Part shown: piece after piece, positions 1 through 10,966 of the stretch
Layout of the letters: the number at the start of each line of letters is the position of its first letter
Position numbering within the stretch: the first letter of the stretch is position 1
Source: Spirabiliibacterium mucosae
GTDB taxonomy: Bacteria > Pseudomonadota > Gammaproteobacteria > Enterobacterales > Pasteurellaceae
Reading direction: 5' to 3'
DNA: 64,000 bases
Assembly (NCBI RefSeq): GCF_014884965.1
Contig: NZ_JABTBO010000003.1
Span: forward strand, 1-64,000
Notes under the pieces: generated by a model
Seen by the model: the letters and a program-made list of their open reading frames with translations, nothing else
What the model was told of the DNA's origin: nothing
Database searches by the model: none
Position numbers and translations under genes: made by a program

Positions 1-27
1 GGCCTCAACAAACGAAAGAGGTACATT

Positions 28-134
28 ATGGCTAAGAAACAAAAACTATTTTTGCGCAAATCGCATCATTAGCAGTTGCCTTTACCCTCACTTTGGGTGT
101 GACTGCCATCAGCGTAACGCAATACATTAACTAA
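28..134 (+). pseudogene. small single-TM membrane protein, frameshifted as read
   Basis: A good ribosome binding site (AAAGAGG) precedes the ATG at 28, but this frame stops at 70. The frame entering at 36 runs on to a TAA at 132-134 and encodes a hydrophobic stretch (IASLAVAFTLTLGVTAISV) of the kind that spans a membrane. Adding one A to the AA at 34-35 region (GCTAAG to GCTAAAG) joins the two into a 35-residue protein beginning MAKETKTIFAQIASL. An intrinsic terminator follows at once, which supports a real short transcript. I do not recognise the family; function unknown. Confidence 0.5.
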
Positions 135-148
135 GTTAATCACAAACA

Positions 149-175
149 AAACCCGCCAATTGGCGGGTTTTTTAT
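149..175 (+). terminator. intrinsic terminator after the small ORF
   Basis: Perfect 9-bp inverted repeat ACCCGCCAA/TTGGCGGGT followed by a T-run. It lies between the small ORF and the converging end of cysK and could serve both directions because A residues precede the stem. Confidence 0.85.
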
Positions 176-191
176 TGCCTGCAAAGAGGGG

Positions 192-1136
192 TTAAATCCC
201 CTCAAAAAGTGCAGTACTCAAGTAGCGCTCTGATGCCGATGGCAACACCGCCACAATCACTTTGTCGGCAAATTCCGGCAGTTTTGCCAAGCGATCTGCC
301 GCCGCCACCGCCGCACCGGATGAAATACCGGCCAAAATGCCCTCTTGCGCCATGAGTTTGCGCGCGGTGGCCAGTGCGGTGTCGCTGTCGACTTGCTCAA
401 CACGGTCGATCAAATCCAAATCCAAGTTTTTCGGGATGAAGCCAGCACCAATGCCTTGAATTTTATGCGGGCCAGGTTTGACCTCGTCACCGTTTAACGT
501 CTGGGTGATAACCGGCGATTCTTTTGGTTCAACAGCAACGGATACAATCGCTTTGCCGAAATCTTGCTTAATCGCGCGGCTGATGCCGGTGATGGTGCCG
601 CCAGTGCCCACGCCTGCCACCAACACATCAATTTTGCCTTCACTGTCGTGCCAAATTTCAGGGCCAGTGGTTTGCTGGTGAATGGCTGGGTTGGCAGGGT
701 TTTCAAATTGTTTTAACTGCACAAAGCGCGCATCGGAACTGGCGATTTCTTGCGCTTTTTCAATCGCGCCTTTCATGCCTTTGGCCGCCTCGGTCAGCAC
801 CAAATTCACACCCAAGCCTTTAAGCAGGCGTTTGCGCTCTTCACTCATGCTCTCAGGCATTGTCAAAGTGATTGGGTAGCCGCGCGCCGCTGCCACATAG
901 GCCAGCGCAATGCCGGTGTTGCCGCTGGTGGCGTCCACAATTTCTTTGCCTTGGCTCAAAATGCCGTCTTTTTCAGCCTGCCACACCATGTTGGCGCCGA
1001 TGCGGCATTTCACGCTGAAGCTTGGGTTGCGGGATTCAATTTTCACCAGCAAATTGCCGTTGTGGCCGAAGTGTTTCAAGCGCACCAGTGGGGTGTGCCC
1101 GATGGTTTGTGAATTGTCTTCAAAAATCATACTCAT
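192..1136 (-). CDS. cysK: cysteine synthase A (O-acetylserine sulfhydrylase)
   Basis: PLP-dependent enzyme that makes L-cysteine from O-acetylserine and sulfide in the cytoplasm. The 314-residue product is family length and begins with [20 protein letters not shown], very close to the enteric protein. The Schiff-base lysine is K43 in the NPSFSVKCR motif, the substrate loop TSGNTG is at 70-75, and a GTGGT phosphate-binding loop lies near 177-182. The start has a strong AGGAGAT site. It is divergent from the heme operon. In H. influenzae cysK sits next to cysZ, so the heme genes interrupt a conserved sulfur pair here. Confidence 0.97.
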   Translation of the reverse strand: MSMIFEDNSQTIGHTPLVRLKHFGHNGNLLVKIESRNPSFSVKCRIGANMVWQAEKDGILSQGKEIVDATSGNTGIALAYVAAARGYPITLTMPESMSEERKRLLKGLGVNLVLTEAAKGMKGAIEKAQEIASSDARFVQLKQFENPANPAIHQQTTGPEIWHDSEGKIDVLVAGVGTGGTITGISRAIKQDFGKAIVSVAVEPKESPVITQTLNGDEVKPGPHKIQGIGAGFIPKNLDLDLIDRVEQVDSDTALATARKLMAQEGILAGISSGAAVAAADRLAKLPEFADKVIVAVLPSASERYLSTALFEGI

Positions 1137-1227
1137 CTCCTATGGTTGTACCTTGAGGATACACCGCACTTGGGCTTTGCTCAACTGCTTGTGGTTATAT
1201 CTTATAACTGTTGGTTATTAATCAAAT

Positions 1228-1246
1228 AGAATTGAAAATCATTATT
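1228..1246 (+). promoter_or_regulatory. possible Fur box upstream of the heme operon
   Basis: The 19-mer ending AATCATTATT matches 13 of 19 positions of the GATAATGATAATCATTATC consensus, strongest in the right half. It lies about 75 bases before the chuW-hutX start, in the divergent region shared with cysK. Iron-repressed control would fit the function, but the match alone is modest. Confidence 0.4.
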
Positions 1247-1319
1247 ATTTGATTTTGGTCAAACCGCACTTTGCGGCAATTTGGTATAACGTGGCTCTCA
1301 TCAACAACCGAAGACAACG

Positions 1320-3134
1320 ATGATCAACACACTTGACTACACGGCACAACAAGCCGCACCTCACGCCTTCCCTGAGCGGCAGGCGTTAATGCCGATTTGG
1401 GGCGGGCAGGCGGTGGCGCGTGACCAGTGGCCTGCATTGTGGCGCCAAGGCATGGTGCATGCCATCCGCGGTGATGCGCTGGCCTATTTGCACATCCCTT
1501 TTTGCGCCAGCCACTGCGTTTTTTGCGGGTTTTATCGCAACCGCTGGCAAGATGACCAAAGTGCGGTTTACACCGACCGCGTCATCGAGCAACTCAAATA
1601 CGAAGCTCGCCTGCGTGAAGACAACGGGCAGGTCCGCGCGGTCTATTTTGGTGGCGGCACGCCAACAGCGCTGCACACCGCCGATTTGGTGCGCTTAATC
1701 CGCGCCTGTTATGACTATTTGCCCTTAAGCGAGGACTGCGAGTTCACCATTGAAGGGCGCATCAGCCACTTTGAGCTTGATAAAGCCCGCGCCTGCATTG
1801 ACGCTGGCGCCAATCGCATTTCTATTGGGGTGCAAACCTTCCATACCCCGCTGCGCAAACGTCTCGGGCGCAAGCACAGTGGCGAGCAGGCGGTGGACTA
1901 CCTCAGCGCCTTGAGCGAATTAAACGCCGTGGTGGTGGCGGATTTGATTTTTGGCCTGCCGAGCCAAACGGATGAGATTTGGGCGCGTGATATTGCCATC
2001 GCCGCCGCGCTGCCCATCGCAGGGCTGGATATTTATGCTTTTAATAATTACGCCCATTTGCCGATCAACCGCCTGATTGAGCACGGCACCTTGCCAGCGC
2101 CTGCCAGCTTTGCCGAGCAAAGCCTGCAGTATGCCTATGCCGCCCAGCAACTTGGCGCAGCGGGCTGGCAGCAGGTGAGCAACAACCACTTTGCCTACCC
2201 AAGCCGCGGCGAGCGCAATCGCTACAACACGCTGGTGAAATCCAACCTGCCGTGCTTGGCTTTTGGCTCCGGCGCGGGTGGCAATTTGGGGGAATATCGC
2301 TACCAAGTTGAAAGCGATTTGACGCAGTATTTATCAAGCCCAACCGACAGCGCGCCGCTGTCGTATTTCAGTCAGCACAGCGCACACAAAACGCTGCTCG
2401 GGCAAGTGCAGCACAGCTTAGAGCTGGGCTACTTAGACGCCAATTTATTTGCCGACAACCCACAAGCGCAGCAGCTGCTTACTCGTTGGCAGCAACAAGG
2501 ATTGTTAACGCGCAAAGAGGCGCACATCACGCTTAACACCAGCGGGCGCTATTGGTCGCCCACATTGATTCGTAAACTCATGCTCACGTTGCCTGAGCCG
2601 ACTAAGGATACCAACATGAAACAGCCGTTAACCGACGCACAAAAAACCGCACTTTGCGATAATCTTAAGGCCAACCCTGGGCAAATTTTGGAAATGCTCG
2701 CGGGCATGAATCAATGTAGCCTTGAAGAGGTCATCGCCTGCCTGCCACCAGAGATGGTGATGAAAACCCGCGGCGAGCGGATGGTGGAAATTCTGCAAGC
2801 CATTGCAGGCTGGGAGGATGACGTGACTTTTATTGTGCACACGCCCGATGCCATTGCCGAGGTGACAGGCAAATTGCCGATGGGCAAAATTGCCCGCGGT
2901 TTTTACAACTTTGACCAACGTGCCAAGGGCGCGCTGCACGGGCATTTGCGCTATGAAAATTGCGCCGCGATTTATCTCCTCGACCGCCCGTTTATGGGCA
3001 AACGCACAGTGGCGCTGACCTTTATCAATCGCCAAGGTGAGGCGATGTTCAAAATTTTTGCCGGCCGCGAGGCCAACGGCGAGCTTAAAGCCGCGCAACT
3101 TGAAGCGTTTCGCGAGTTGATGCAAGGAGCGTGA
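1320..3134 (+). CDS. chuW: fusion of anaerobic heme-degrading radical SAM methyltransferase (ChuW/HutW) and heme carrier (HutX/ChuX)
   Basis: Two proteins normally made from separate genes occupy one 604-residue frame. Residues 1-430 are a HemN-like radical SAM protein of the ChuW/HutW family, with the 4Fe-4S motif C62-x3-C66-x2-C69 (HIPFCASHCVFCGFY) and GGGTP at 111-115. Known members open the heme ring without oxygen, giving anaerobilin and free iron. Residues 433-604 match HutX/ChuX, a cytosolic heme-binding carrier (LHGHLRYENCAAIYLLDRPF and a MFKIF motif). An internal ATG at 2616 has its own AAGGA site, so HutX may also be made alone. The fusion could be genuine or an indel artefact, since other genes here carry single-base errors. 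chuY follows after one base. Confidence 0.85.
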   Translation: MINTLDYTAQQAAPHAFPERQALMPIWGGQAVARDQWPALWRQGMVHAIRGDALAYLHIPFCASHCVFCGFYRNRWQDDQSAVYTDRVIEQLKYEARLREDNGQVRAVYFGGGTPTALHTADLVRLIRACYDYLPLSEDCEFTIEGRISHFELDKARACIDAGANRISIGVQTFHTPLRKRLGRKHSGEQAVDYLSALSELNAVVVADLIFGLPSQTDEIWARDIAIAAALPIAGLDIYAFNNYAHLPINRLIEHGTLPAPASFAEQSLQYAYAAQQLGAAGWQQVSNNHFAYPSRGERNRYNTLVKSNLPCLAFGSGAGGNLGEYRYQVESDLTQYLSSPTDSAPLSYFSQHSAHKTLLGQVQHSLELGYLDANLFADNPQAQQLLTRWQQQGLLTRKEAHITLNTSGRYWSPTLIRKLMLTLPEPTKDTNMKQPLTDAQKTALCDNLKANPGQILEMLAGMNQCSLEEVIACLPPEMVMKTRGERMVEILQAIAGWEDDVTFIVHTPDAIAEVTGKLPMGKIARGFYNFDQRAKGALHGHLRYENCAAIYLLDRPFMGKRTVALTFINRQGEAMFKIFAGREANGELKAAQLEAFRELMQGA

Positions 3135-3135
3135 T

Positions 3136-3750
3136 ATGATTCTCATTTTTGGCGCCAATGGCAAACTCGGGCGTGCGTTGTGCGACGCACTCACCGCACC
3201 GCTCACCGCCGCGGTGCGCAGCGCACCGCGTGATGATTTTTTCACTCAAAACGCGATCCCAATCGTGCAGGCTGATGTGCTGGACAAAGCGCAGTGTGAG
3301 GCGGTTGTCCGCGCCGTGCAGCCAACGGTGGTGATTTCAACTGTAGGTGGCAAAAACGCCGATGGCGTGCGCAGTGATGGCGTGGGGAATATCAATATTA
3401 TCGATGCCGTGGCCAAACACGCACCCAACGCCACCTTGGTGCTGGTGACCAGCGTGGGCTGTGGTGAGCAATGGGCGATGATGAGCGAGCGCTTTCAGCA
3501 GGCTTTAGGTGAGGCGATCACCGCCAAAACCGCGGCGGAAGATCACCTCAAAGCCAGCGCGCTGAACTGGCTGATTGTCCGCCCAGGTGGCCTGACCGAT
3601 GGCATGGCACACGCCGTGGAGTTGGCCTGCGAGCTGCCGGCGCAACACAGTGTTTATGTCAGCCGGCAAAGTGTCGCACGCGCCATTGCCACACTGATTG
3701 CGCAAGGCGCTCGCCACCAGTGCGTCAGCGTGGTTAGCGCGAAGGCGTAA
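3136..3750 (+). CDS. chuY: NAD(P)-binding reductase of the ChuY/anaerobilin reductase type
   Basis: The 204-residue product starts MILIFGANGKLGRAL, a Rossmann dinucleotide-binding loop with glycines at 6, 9 and 12, and resembles atypical short-chain dehydrogenases of the NAD(P)H-binding family. ChuY proteins reduce the anaerobilin made by ChuW. Assignment rests on the fold plus position: the ATG lies one base after the chuW-hutX stop with GGAG upstream, so the genes are surely co-translated. The 3' end overlaps the converging cysZ by 17 bases. Confidence 0.75.
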   Translation: MILIFGANGKLGRALCDALTAPLTAAVRSAPRDDFFTQNAIPIVQADVLDKAQCEAVVRAVQPTVVISTVGGKNADGVRSDGVGNINIIDAVAKHAPNATLVLVTSVGCGEQWAMMSERFQQALGEAITAKTAAEDHLKASALNWLIVRPGGLTDGMAHAVELACELPAQHSVYVSRQSVARAIATLIAQGARHQCVSVVSAKA

Positions 3751-4537
3751 TATCGCGCGGCGATGTAGCAACCGCACTTTGTGTTTTTTGCTCGCTTAAC
3801 AACAGTGGGCGGTAGTGGTCAACCCAAAGTGCGGTCGCGCCACACACCGCTACCGGGATAATAATAAAATTCAAAAACGGCACAAAGGTACACAGCGACA
3901 CCAGCCCGCCAAAGGTGAGGTTGAGGGCGCGTTTTTCGCCGAGTTGGTAGCGCATTTTCATAAAGGCGATTTTGTGGTTATCAAACGGGTAATCGCAGTA
4001 CTGAATCGCCGCCATCCACGCACCATAAAGGAAAAACAGCGGCGGAATAACCGTTTGCCCAATGCCAGGGACAAAGCTCAGCGCAAACAAGCCTAAAAAT
4101 TTTGGGAAGGAGTAGACAAACTTTTGCCACTCGCGTTTGACAATCCGCGGCGTGTCTTTGACCAAATCGAGCATGCCGGCGTCATTGAGCTTTTCACCGG
4201 TGAGCATAATCTCCACTTTTTCCGCCAACATGCCGTTAAAGGGCGCGGCGATAAACCCTGCCAACAGGTTGAAAATAAAGAAATAAATCACCAACAGCGT
4301 GATCACCGCCAGGGCATAAATCACATAGCTGAGCCAATCAAGCCAGTCAGGCACAAAACTCACCGCCCAGGCGGCAAAGTGGCCGACTTGGCCCATCATT
4401 AGCCAAAAAATGGCAATCAGCAGCACGATGTTGATCACAATCGGCATCACCACAAAGCGGCGCAGCCCCTTTTGGGTAATCAGCCGCCAGCCTTGCAAAA
4501 AATAATCGAGTCCTTGTTTGTAGTCTGAGGTAAACAT
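3734..4537 (-). CDS. cysZ: sulfate transporter CysZ
   Basis: Inner-membrane protein of 267 residues, the usual CysZ length, that brings sulfate in for cysteine synthesis. It opens with the family's soluble helix (YKQGLDYFLQGWRLI), then hydrophobic segments near 28-50, 68-100, 145-175 and 210-235. In related genomes it sits beside cysK and zipA; cysK is 2.6 kb away here with the heme operon between. Divergent from zipA, with about 200 bases between them that I could not resolve into clear promoter elements. Confidence 0.9.
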   Translation of the reverse strand: MFTSDYKQGLDYFLQGWRLITQKGLRRFVVMPIVINIVLLIAIFWLMMGQVGHFAAWAVSFVPDWLDWLSYVIYALAVITLLVIYFFIFNLLAGFIAAPFNGMLAEKVEIMLTGEKLNDAGMLDLVKDTPRIVKREWQKFVYSFPKFLGLFALSFVPGIGQTVIPPLFFLYGAWMAAIQYCDYPFDNHKIAFMKMRYQLGEKRALNLTFGGLVSLCTFVPFLNFIIIPVAVCGATALWVDHYRPLLLSEQKTQSAVATSPRDITPSR

Positions 4538-4737
4538 AGCGTTCTCTGTTGATCGAAAATGGGCTCACTATAAGGCAGCACCAAGGAGAATGCAAATTTT
4601 GTGCGCTGGCGGGCAAATTCTGCTAACTGCGTAGTCCACGGGCAAAAAATGTGGTAAGCTAATTCCCACGTGTTGCTGTGCCGTGAGCGTGCGGCAGTGC
4701 GGCAAATCCTCTCAGGGTGTACATAAATAGGTGCAAA

Positions 4738-5721
4738 ATGGATTTACATATTATTTTAATCGTTTTTATCGTACTGATTGTTGCTGTGTTGCTCATTCAT
4801 GGGCTGTGGTCGAGTCGGCGTGAAAAATCGCAACTGTTTAAATCCGCCAAAACCTTCACCTATGATTCTCGCGTGGCCAACAACGATATTTTAGACATTG
4901 AAACACCTCAAGCGTCTGCCGCGTCTGTGCCACCTGCCGGTGCAACCAATGCGCCCGCTCCCGAGCCTGCCGCGCGTGAGCCGATGAGTGTAGCCGAAGA
5001 GGTGGACAACATCCGCATCACGCTGCCGGGGCATAACACTAACGCCAGCAGCGCACCCGCTGAGCCGAAAGCGAGCCTATCGCGCTCAAGTTTGCTGCAC
5101 AAAAGTGTGGCTGAAATTGAGCAACAAGCCGACCGTGAGCATGGCATCACCATCACCGCGCCGGAAGATCGCGCCGCGCTGGCTGAGCGGGCCGCGCAGT
5201 TGCCAAAAATTGATGAGTTGCAGCCACAAGAGAGCGCCGTGACTATTCAAGAGCCGCCGGCACCTAAAGCGCCTGAAAACGAGATAAAAGCCGAAGCTCC
5301 GAAAGCGGAGAAAAAATCCGCCCCGAGTGACACCATTATTTTTTATGTGGTGCCCAAAGCCGGCGCGTTCAAAGGCTTGGAGATTGTGCAATCCCTTGAA
5401 AGTTTGGGCTTTAGCTATGGTGAAGGGCAATTGTTCCACCGCCACTTCCAGCTGCAAGACACCACCAGCCCGATTTTGTTCAGTGCCGCGCATATGTACA
5501 AGCCTGGAATTTTTGACATGGCCACCATTGCCGATGCTACCTCGCAGGGCTTGATTGTGTTTATGACATTGCCAACTCACGGCAACAATTTAGCCAATTT
5601 CCGCCTGCTGCTCCATAGCGTGAAAACACTCTCTGACGATCTCAATGGTGAGGTGCTCGACGTGCATCGCACGCCGTTTAACGAACAATCCAAAGCGGAC
5701 TACCTCGCCATGTTGCAATAA
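4738..5721 (+). CDS. zipA: cell division protein ZipA
   Basis: Division protein that anchors FtsZ to the inner membrane. I take the ATG at 4738 (MDLHIILIVFIVLIVAVLL), preceded by AGGTGC; a GTG seven codons upstream in the same frame would only add a polar tail. Architecture is typical: one N-terminal membrane anchor (about 2-21), a short basic patch (SSRREK), a long Pro/Ala/Glu-rich linker, and a C-terminal FtsZ-binding domain from about residue 195 (IIFYVVPKAGAFKGLEIVQS). Length 327 residues. It precedes ligA, as in H. influenzae. Confidence 0.93.
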   Translation: MDLHIILIVFIVLIVAVLLIHGLWSSRREKSQLFKSAKTFTYDSRVANNDILDIETPQASAASVPPAGATNAPAPEPAAREPMSVAEEVDNIRITLPGHNTNASSAPAEPKASLSRSSLLHKSVAEIEQQADREHGITITAPEDRAALAERAAQLPKIDELQPQESAVTIQEPPAPKAPENEIKAEAPKAEKKSAPSDTIIFYVVPKAGAFKGLEIVQSLESLGFSYGEGQLFHRHFQLQDTTSPILFSAAHMYKPGIFDMATIADATSQGLIVFMTLPTHGNNLANFRLLLHSVKTLSDDLNGEVLDVHRTPFNEQSKADYLAMLQ

Positions 5722-5726
5722 CCTAG

Positions 5727-8331
<2,605 letters not shown>

Positions 8332-8343
8332 GCACACAATTTA

Positions 8344-8522
8344 GAAAACCCGAGATGCCGTTGTGGATGTTCGGTCCTTGAACCCATCGGTTCAAGGGAG
8401 TCGGTCGTACCGCTTTTAGGCTTCTCAGCAAGCTGAGCATGCTCACCAGCGATGAGAGACAGACTCTAAGGTTTGTAAGTATCGGCTCAGGGACTTAATC
8501 CACTGACGCACACCCCAGGTGT
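8344..8522 (-). ncRNA. ssrS: 6S RNA
   Basis: Regulatory RNA that mimics an open promoter and binds sigma-70 RNA polymerase. On the minus strand the sequence shares blocks with E. coli 6S RNA: AAGTCCCTGAGCCGAT near the 5' side, GGTGAGCATGCTC and GAGAAGCCT in the middle, and GGGTTCAAG then GGCATCTCGG near the 3' end. The termini pair (ACCTGGGGTGT with GCATCTCGGGT), closing the long hairpin. A TATAGT -10 element (plus-strand 8528-8533) sits about seven bases before the proposed 5' end. Ends are estimates to within a few bases. Context zapA/ssrS/fau is diagnostic. Confidence 0.93.
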
Positions 8523-8623
8523 TAATCACTATACTAACGAAGTTAGCCCAAATGTCTAGTCTTAGGCAAGTGTTATTCAACGAGTTGCTTAATTTCACAG
8601 CAAAATCGAACGAGATTCTGATC

Positions 8624-8914
8624 TCAATCAAGTTTTGCCAGCGCTTGGTTCAAATTGGCATCAAATTGCTCAAGCTTGGAGAAAATCACCTGCTGCTCGG
8701 CATTTTTTTGCTTTTCTTGATCAAGCTCAAAGCTCAAATTCAGCGCCACAATCGACAATACGCGGTCAAGCTGCAAAATGCCGGTGCGTTCTTTAAACTC
8801 CGCCACGCGCTCATCCAAGCGCTGGGCTGACTCCCGCAAGGCGGCTTGTTTGTCTTGCGGGCAGTTGAGGCGTAATACTTGACCAAAAAGATGCAACTCA
8901 ATATTTTCCGACAT
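8624..8914 (-). CDS. zapA: cell division protein ZapA
   Basis: Small FtsZ-ring stabiliser that crosslinks protofilaments. The start is the ATG at 8914 (MSENIELHLFGQVLRLNCP); codons further upstream in frame add an implausible tail. The 96-residue product has the N-terminal beta region and a long C-terminal heptad-rich helix (about 55-95) that forms the dimer coiled coil. Divergent from ygfB, upstream of 6S RNA on the same strand. Confidence 0.92.
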   Translation of the reverse strand: MSENIELHLFGQVLRLNCPQDKQAALRESAQRLDERVAEFKERTGILQLDRVLSIVALNLSFELDQEKQKNAEQQVIFSKLEQFDANLNQALAKLD

Positions 8915-8987
8915 AAAGGCTCCGTCGCTGGCAAATAACGTATTGGCTTTATTATGCCACAGAGTTACAGAATTTAGGCAATTTTTT

Positions 8988-9016
8988 TTGGCCCTTTGCG
9001 CCGACAATGGTACACT
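8988..9016 (+). promoter_or_regulatory. sigma-70 promoter of ygfB-pepP-ubiH-ubiI
   Basis: TTGGCC, 17 bases, then TACACT, ending 26 bases before the ygfB ATG. Spacing is ideal; both hexamers match 4 of 6. Confidence 0.6.
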
Positions 9017-9042
9017 AAAGCTTTAACAGAAAAGGGGAAATT

Positions 9043-9597
9043 ATGCTCACCGATAAAGAATACCTTAGCCTTGAGCAAGAATTAAGCAAAAATAATATTG
9101 AAGTCAGCCCTGCAGAATTGCACGGCTTTTTATCCGGCCTTGTGTGCGGCGATTTTAAAGAGCAATTTGAGCCGCTGGTCGCGCAAATGTACAGCAACGG
9201 CAGTGGCAATGGCATGCCGAAGTTTGTGATGCAGCAAGTACTGCGCATGCTCGCCCACATTCGCGAAGAGATAGCCAACAAGCCCTTTGAGGAGTTCCAA
9301 TTGTGGCTAAAACCGGGTGATGCCTATGTTCGTGCACGCTCCACATTTGCTTGGTCGGCCACCTTTTTGCTTGGCATCGGCTTTGCCCAGCGCGATCTCG
9401 CCATGCATGGCGAGCCGATTCAAAACGCGCTGCAAGACCTTGCCCAAATTGCTGGCACCGAGGTTTACCCAGAAGCAGACCCTGAAGAAGAAGTTGAGAT
9501 GATCATGACCAATGTCGAAAACTACCTGCGCGAGCTGGTGGCCTTTTTCTATGACTGCTATCACAGTGACGACACCACACAAAAGGTGGTTCACTAA
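9043..9597 (+). CDS. ygfB: UPF0149 family protein YgfB
   Basis: All-helical cytoplasmic protein of 184 residues with the family's HGFLSGLVCG motif (about 27-36), the central helix SATFLLGIGFAQRD and the acidic EADPEEEVE segment. Its biochemical role is not established. It opens an operon with pepP, ubiH and ubiI, the same order as in enterics. AAAGGGG precedes the ATG. Confidence 0.92.
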   Translation: MLTDKEYLSLEQELSKNNIEVSPAELHGFLSGLVCGDFKEQFEPLVAQMYSNGSGNGMPKFVMQQVLRMLAHIREEIANKPFEEFQLWLKPGDAYVRARSTFAWSATFLLGIGFAQRDLAMHGEPIQNALQDLAQIAGTEVYPEADPEEEVEMIMTNVENYLRELVAFFYDCYHSDDTTQKVVH

Positions 9598-9607
9598 GGC
9601 TTAAATT

Positions 9608-10966
9608 ATGGACTTAAGTTATAAATCAGCCATTGATGTGACTGAGTTTCAACAGCGCCGAGTTAGGCTTGGCGCACAATTGCAAAACCACAGCGCACTG
9701 CTTGTTTTCAGTAATCAAGAGCAGCGTCGCAACAATTCCAACACCTATCCCTTCCGGCAAGACAGCTATTTTTGGTATCTCACCGGCTTCAACGAGCCCG
9801 ACAGCGCGCTGTTGATTCAACGCCACGACGACACCACGACTGCCACGGTCTTTTTGCGCCCGTCTGACCCGCTGATGGAAACCTGGAACGGGCGGCGTTT
9901 AGGAGTGGATAACGCGCCTGGCAAGCTTTTAATCGATAACGCCTTTTCAATCGATGAGATCGCCACACAGCTGCCAAAATTGCTCTCGGGGGCAACCGCA
10001 CTTTATCACGCGCCAGACTTGCAACCTTGGGGTGATGACATCACACACGCGGCCCTGCGCCACCTGCGTGAGCACGCGCGCCAAGGGCTGAAAGCGCCCG
10101 CGACACTGATTGACTGGCGGCCGTTGGTGGATGAGATGCGGCTGTTTAAATCACCTGCTGAAATTGCGCTGATGCAACAAGCTGGCCAAATCACCGCACT
10201 TGGGCATATTCGTGCGATGAAAGCCGCGCGCGCCAATCGCTTTGAATACGAGTTAGAAAGCGAGTTGCTGCACGAATTCACCCGCTTTGGCGCACGCTTT
10301 CCGTCTTATAACAGCATTGTGGCCAGCGGTGAAAACGCCTGCATTTTGCATTACACCGAAAACGAAAGCCCGCTGCGCGACGGCGATTTGGTGATGATTG
10401 ACGCCGGTGCCGAATTTGCCATGTATGCCGGCGACATCAGCCGCACGTTCCCGGTCAACGGGCGCTTTAGCCCAGAGCAGCGCGCCATTTATGACATTGT
10501 GCTACGCGCAGAAAAACGCGCCATCGAGCTTTATGTGCCAGGCAACAGCATCAAACAAGCCAACCTTGAAGTGCTGCGCATTATGCTCTCAGGCCTGATT
10601 GAGCTGGGCATTATTCAAGGTGAGGTGGAGCAGCTGATTGAAGAGAAAGCCTATTTGCCGTTTTATATGCACGGGCTCGGCCACTGGCTGGGGCTCGATG
10701 TGCACGATGTGGGCGACTATGGCTGCGAGCGCGACCGCACTTTTGAACCCAACATGGTGCTGACCGTTGAGCCGGGGCTTTATTTGAGTGAAAAACTCGA
10801 CATCCCAGCGCAATATAAAGGCATTGGGGTGCGCATTGAAGATAACATTTTGATCACCGAAACGGGCAACAAAATTTTGACTGCTGCGGTGCCAAAAGAA
10901 GCTGATGACATTGAGCGTTTAATGCAATCAGCGGAGACTAGCGATGCGCAACAGCCAACACTATGA
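9608..10966 (+). CDS. pepP: Xaa-Pro aminopeptidase P
   Basis: Metallopeptidase that removes an N-terminal residue preceding proline. The 452-residue protein has the creatinase-like N-domain (to about 175) and a pita-bread C-domain. Dimetal ligands are visible: Asp in MIDAGAEF, Asp in YAGDISRT, His in HGLGHWLGLDVHD, Glu in TVEPGLY and Glu in GVRIEDNI. It starts 10 bases after ygfB and overlaps ubiH by 23 bases. Confidence 0.96.
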   Translation: MDLSYKSAIDVTEFQQRRVRLGAQLQNHSALLVFSNQEQRRNNSNTYPFRQDSYFWYLTGFNEPDSALLIQRHDDTTTATVFLRPSDPLMETWNGRRLGVDNAPGKLLIDNAFSIDEIATQLPKLLSGATALYHAPDLQPWGDDITHAALRHLREHARQGLKAPATLIDWRPLVDEMRLFKSPAEIALMQQAGQITALGHIRAMKAARANRFEYELESELLHEFTRFGARFPSYNSIVASGENACILHYTENESPLRDGDLVMIDAGAEFAMYAGDISRTFPVNGRFSPEQRAIYDIVLRAEKRAIELYVPGNSIKQANLEVLRIMLSGLIELGIIQGEVEQLIEEKAYLPFYMHGLGHWLGLDVHDVGDYGCERDRTFEPNMVLTVEPGLYLSEKLDIPAQYKGIGVRIEDNILITETGNKILTAAVPKEADDIERLMQSAETSDAQQPTL

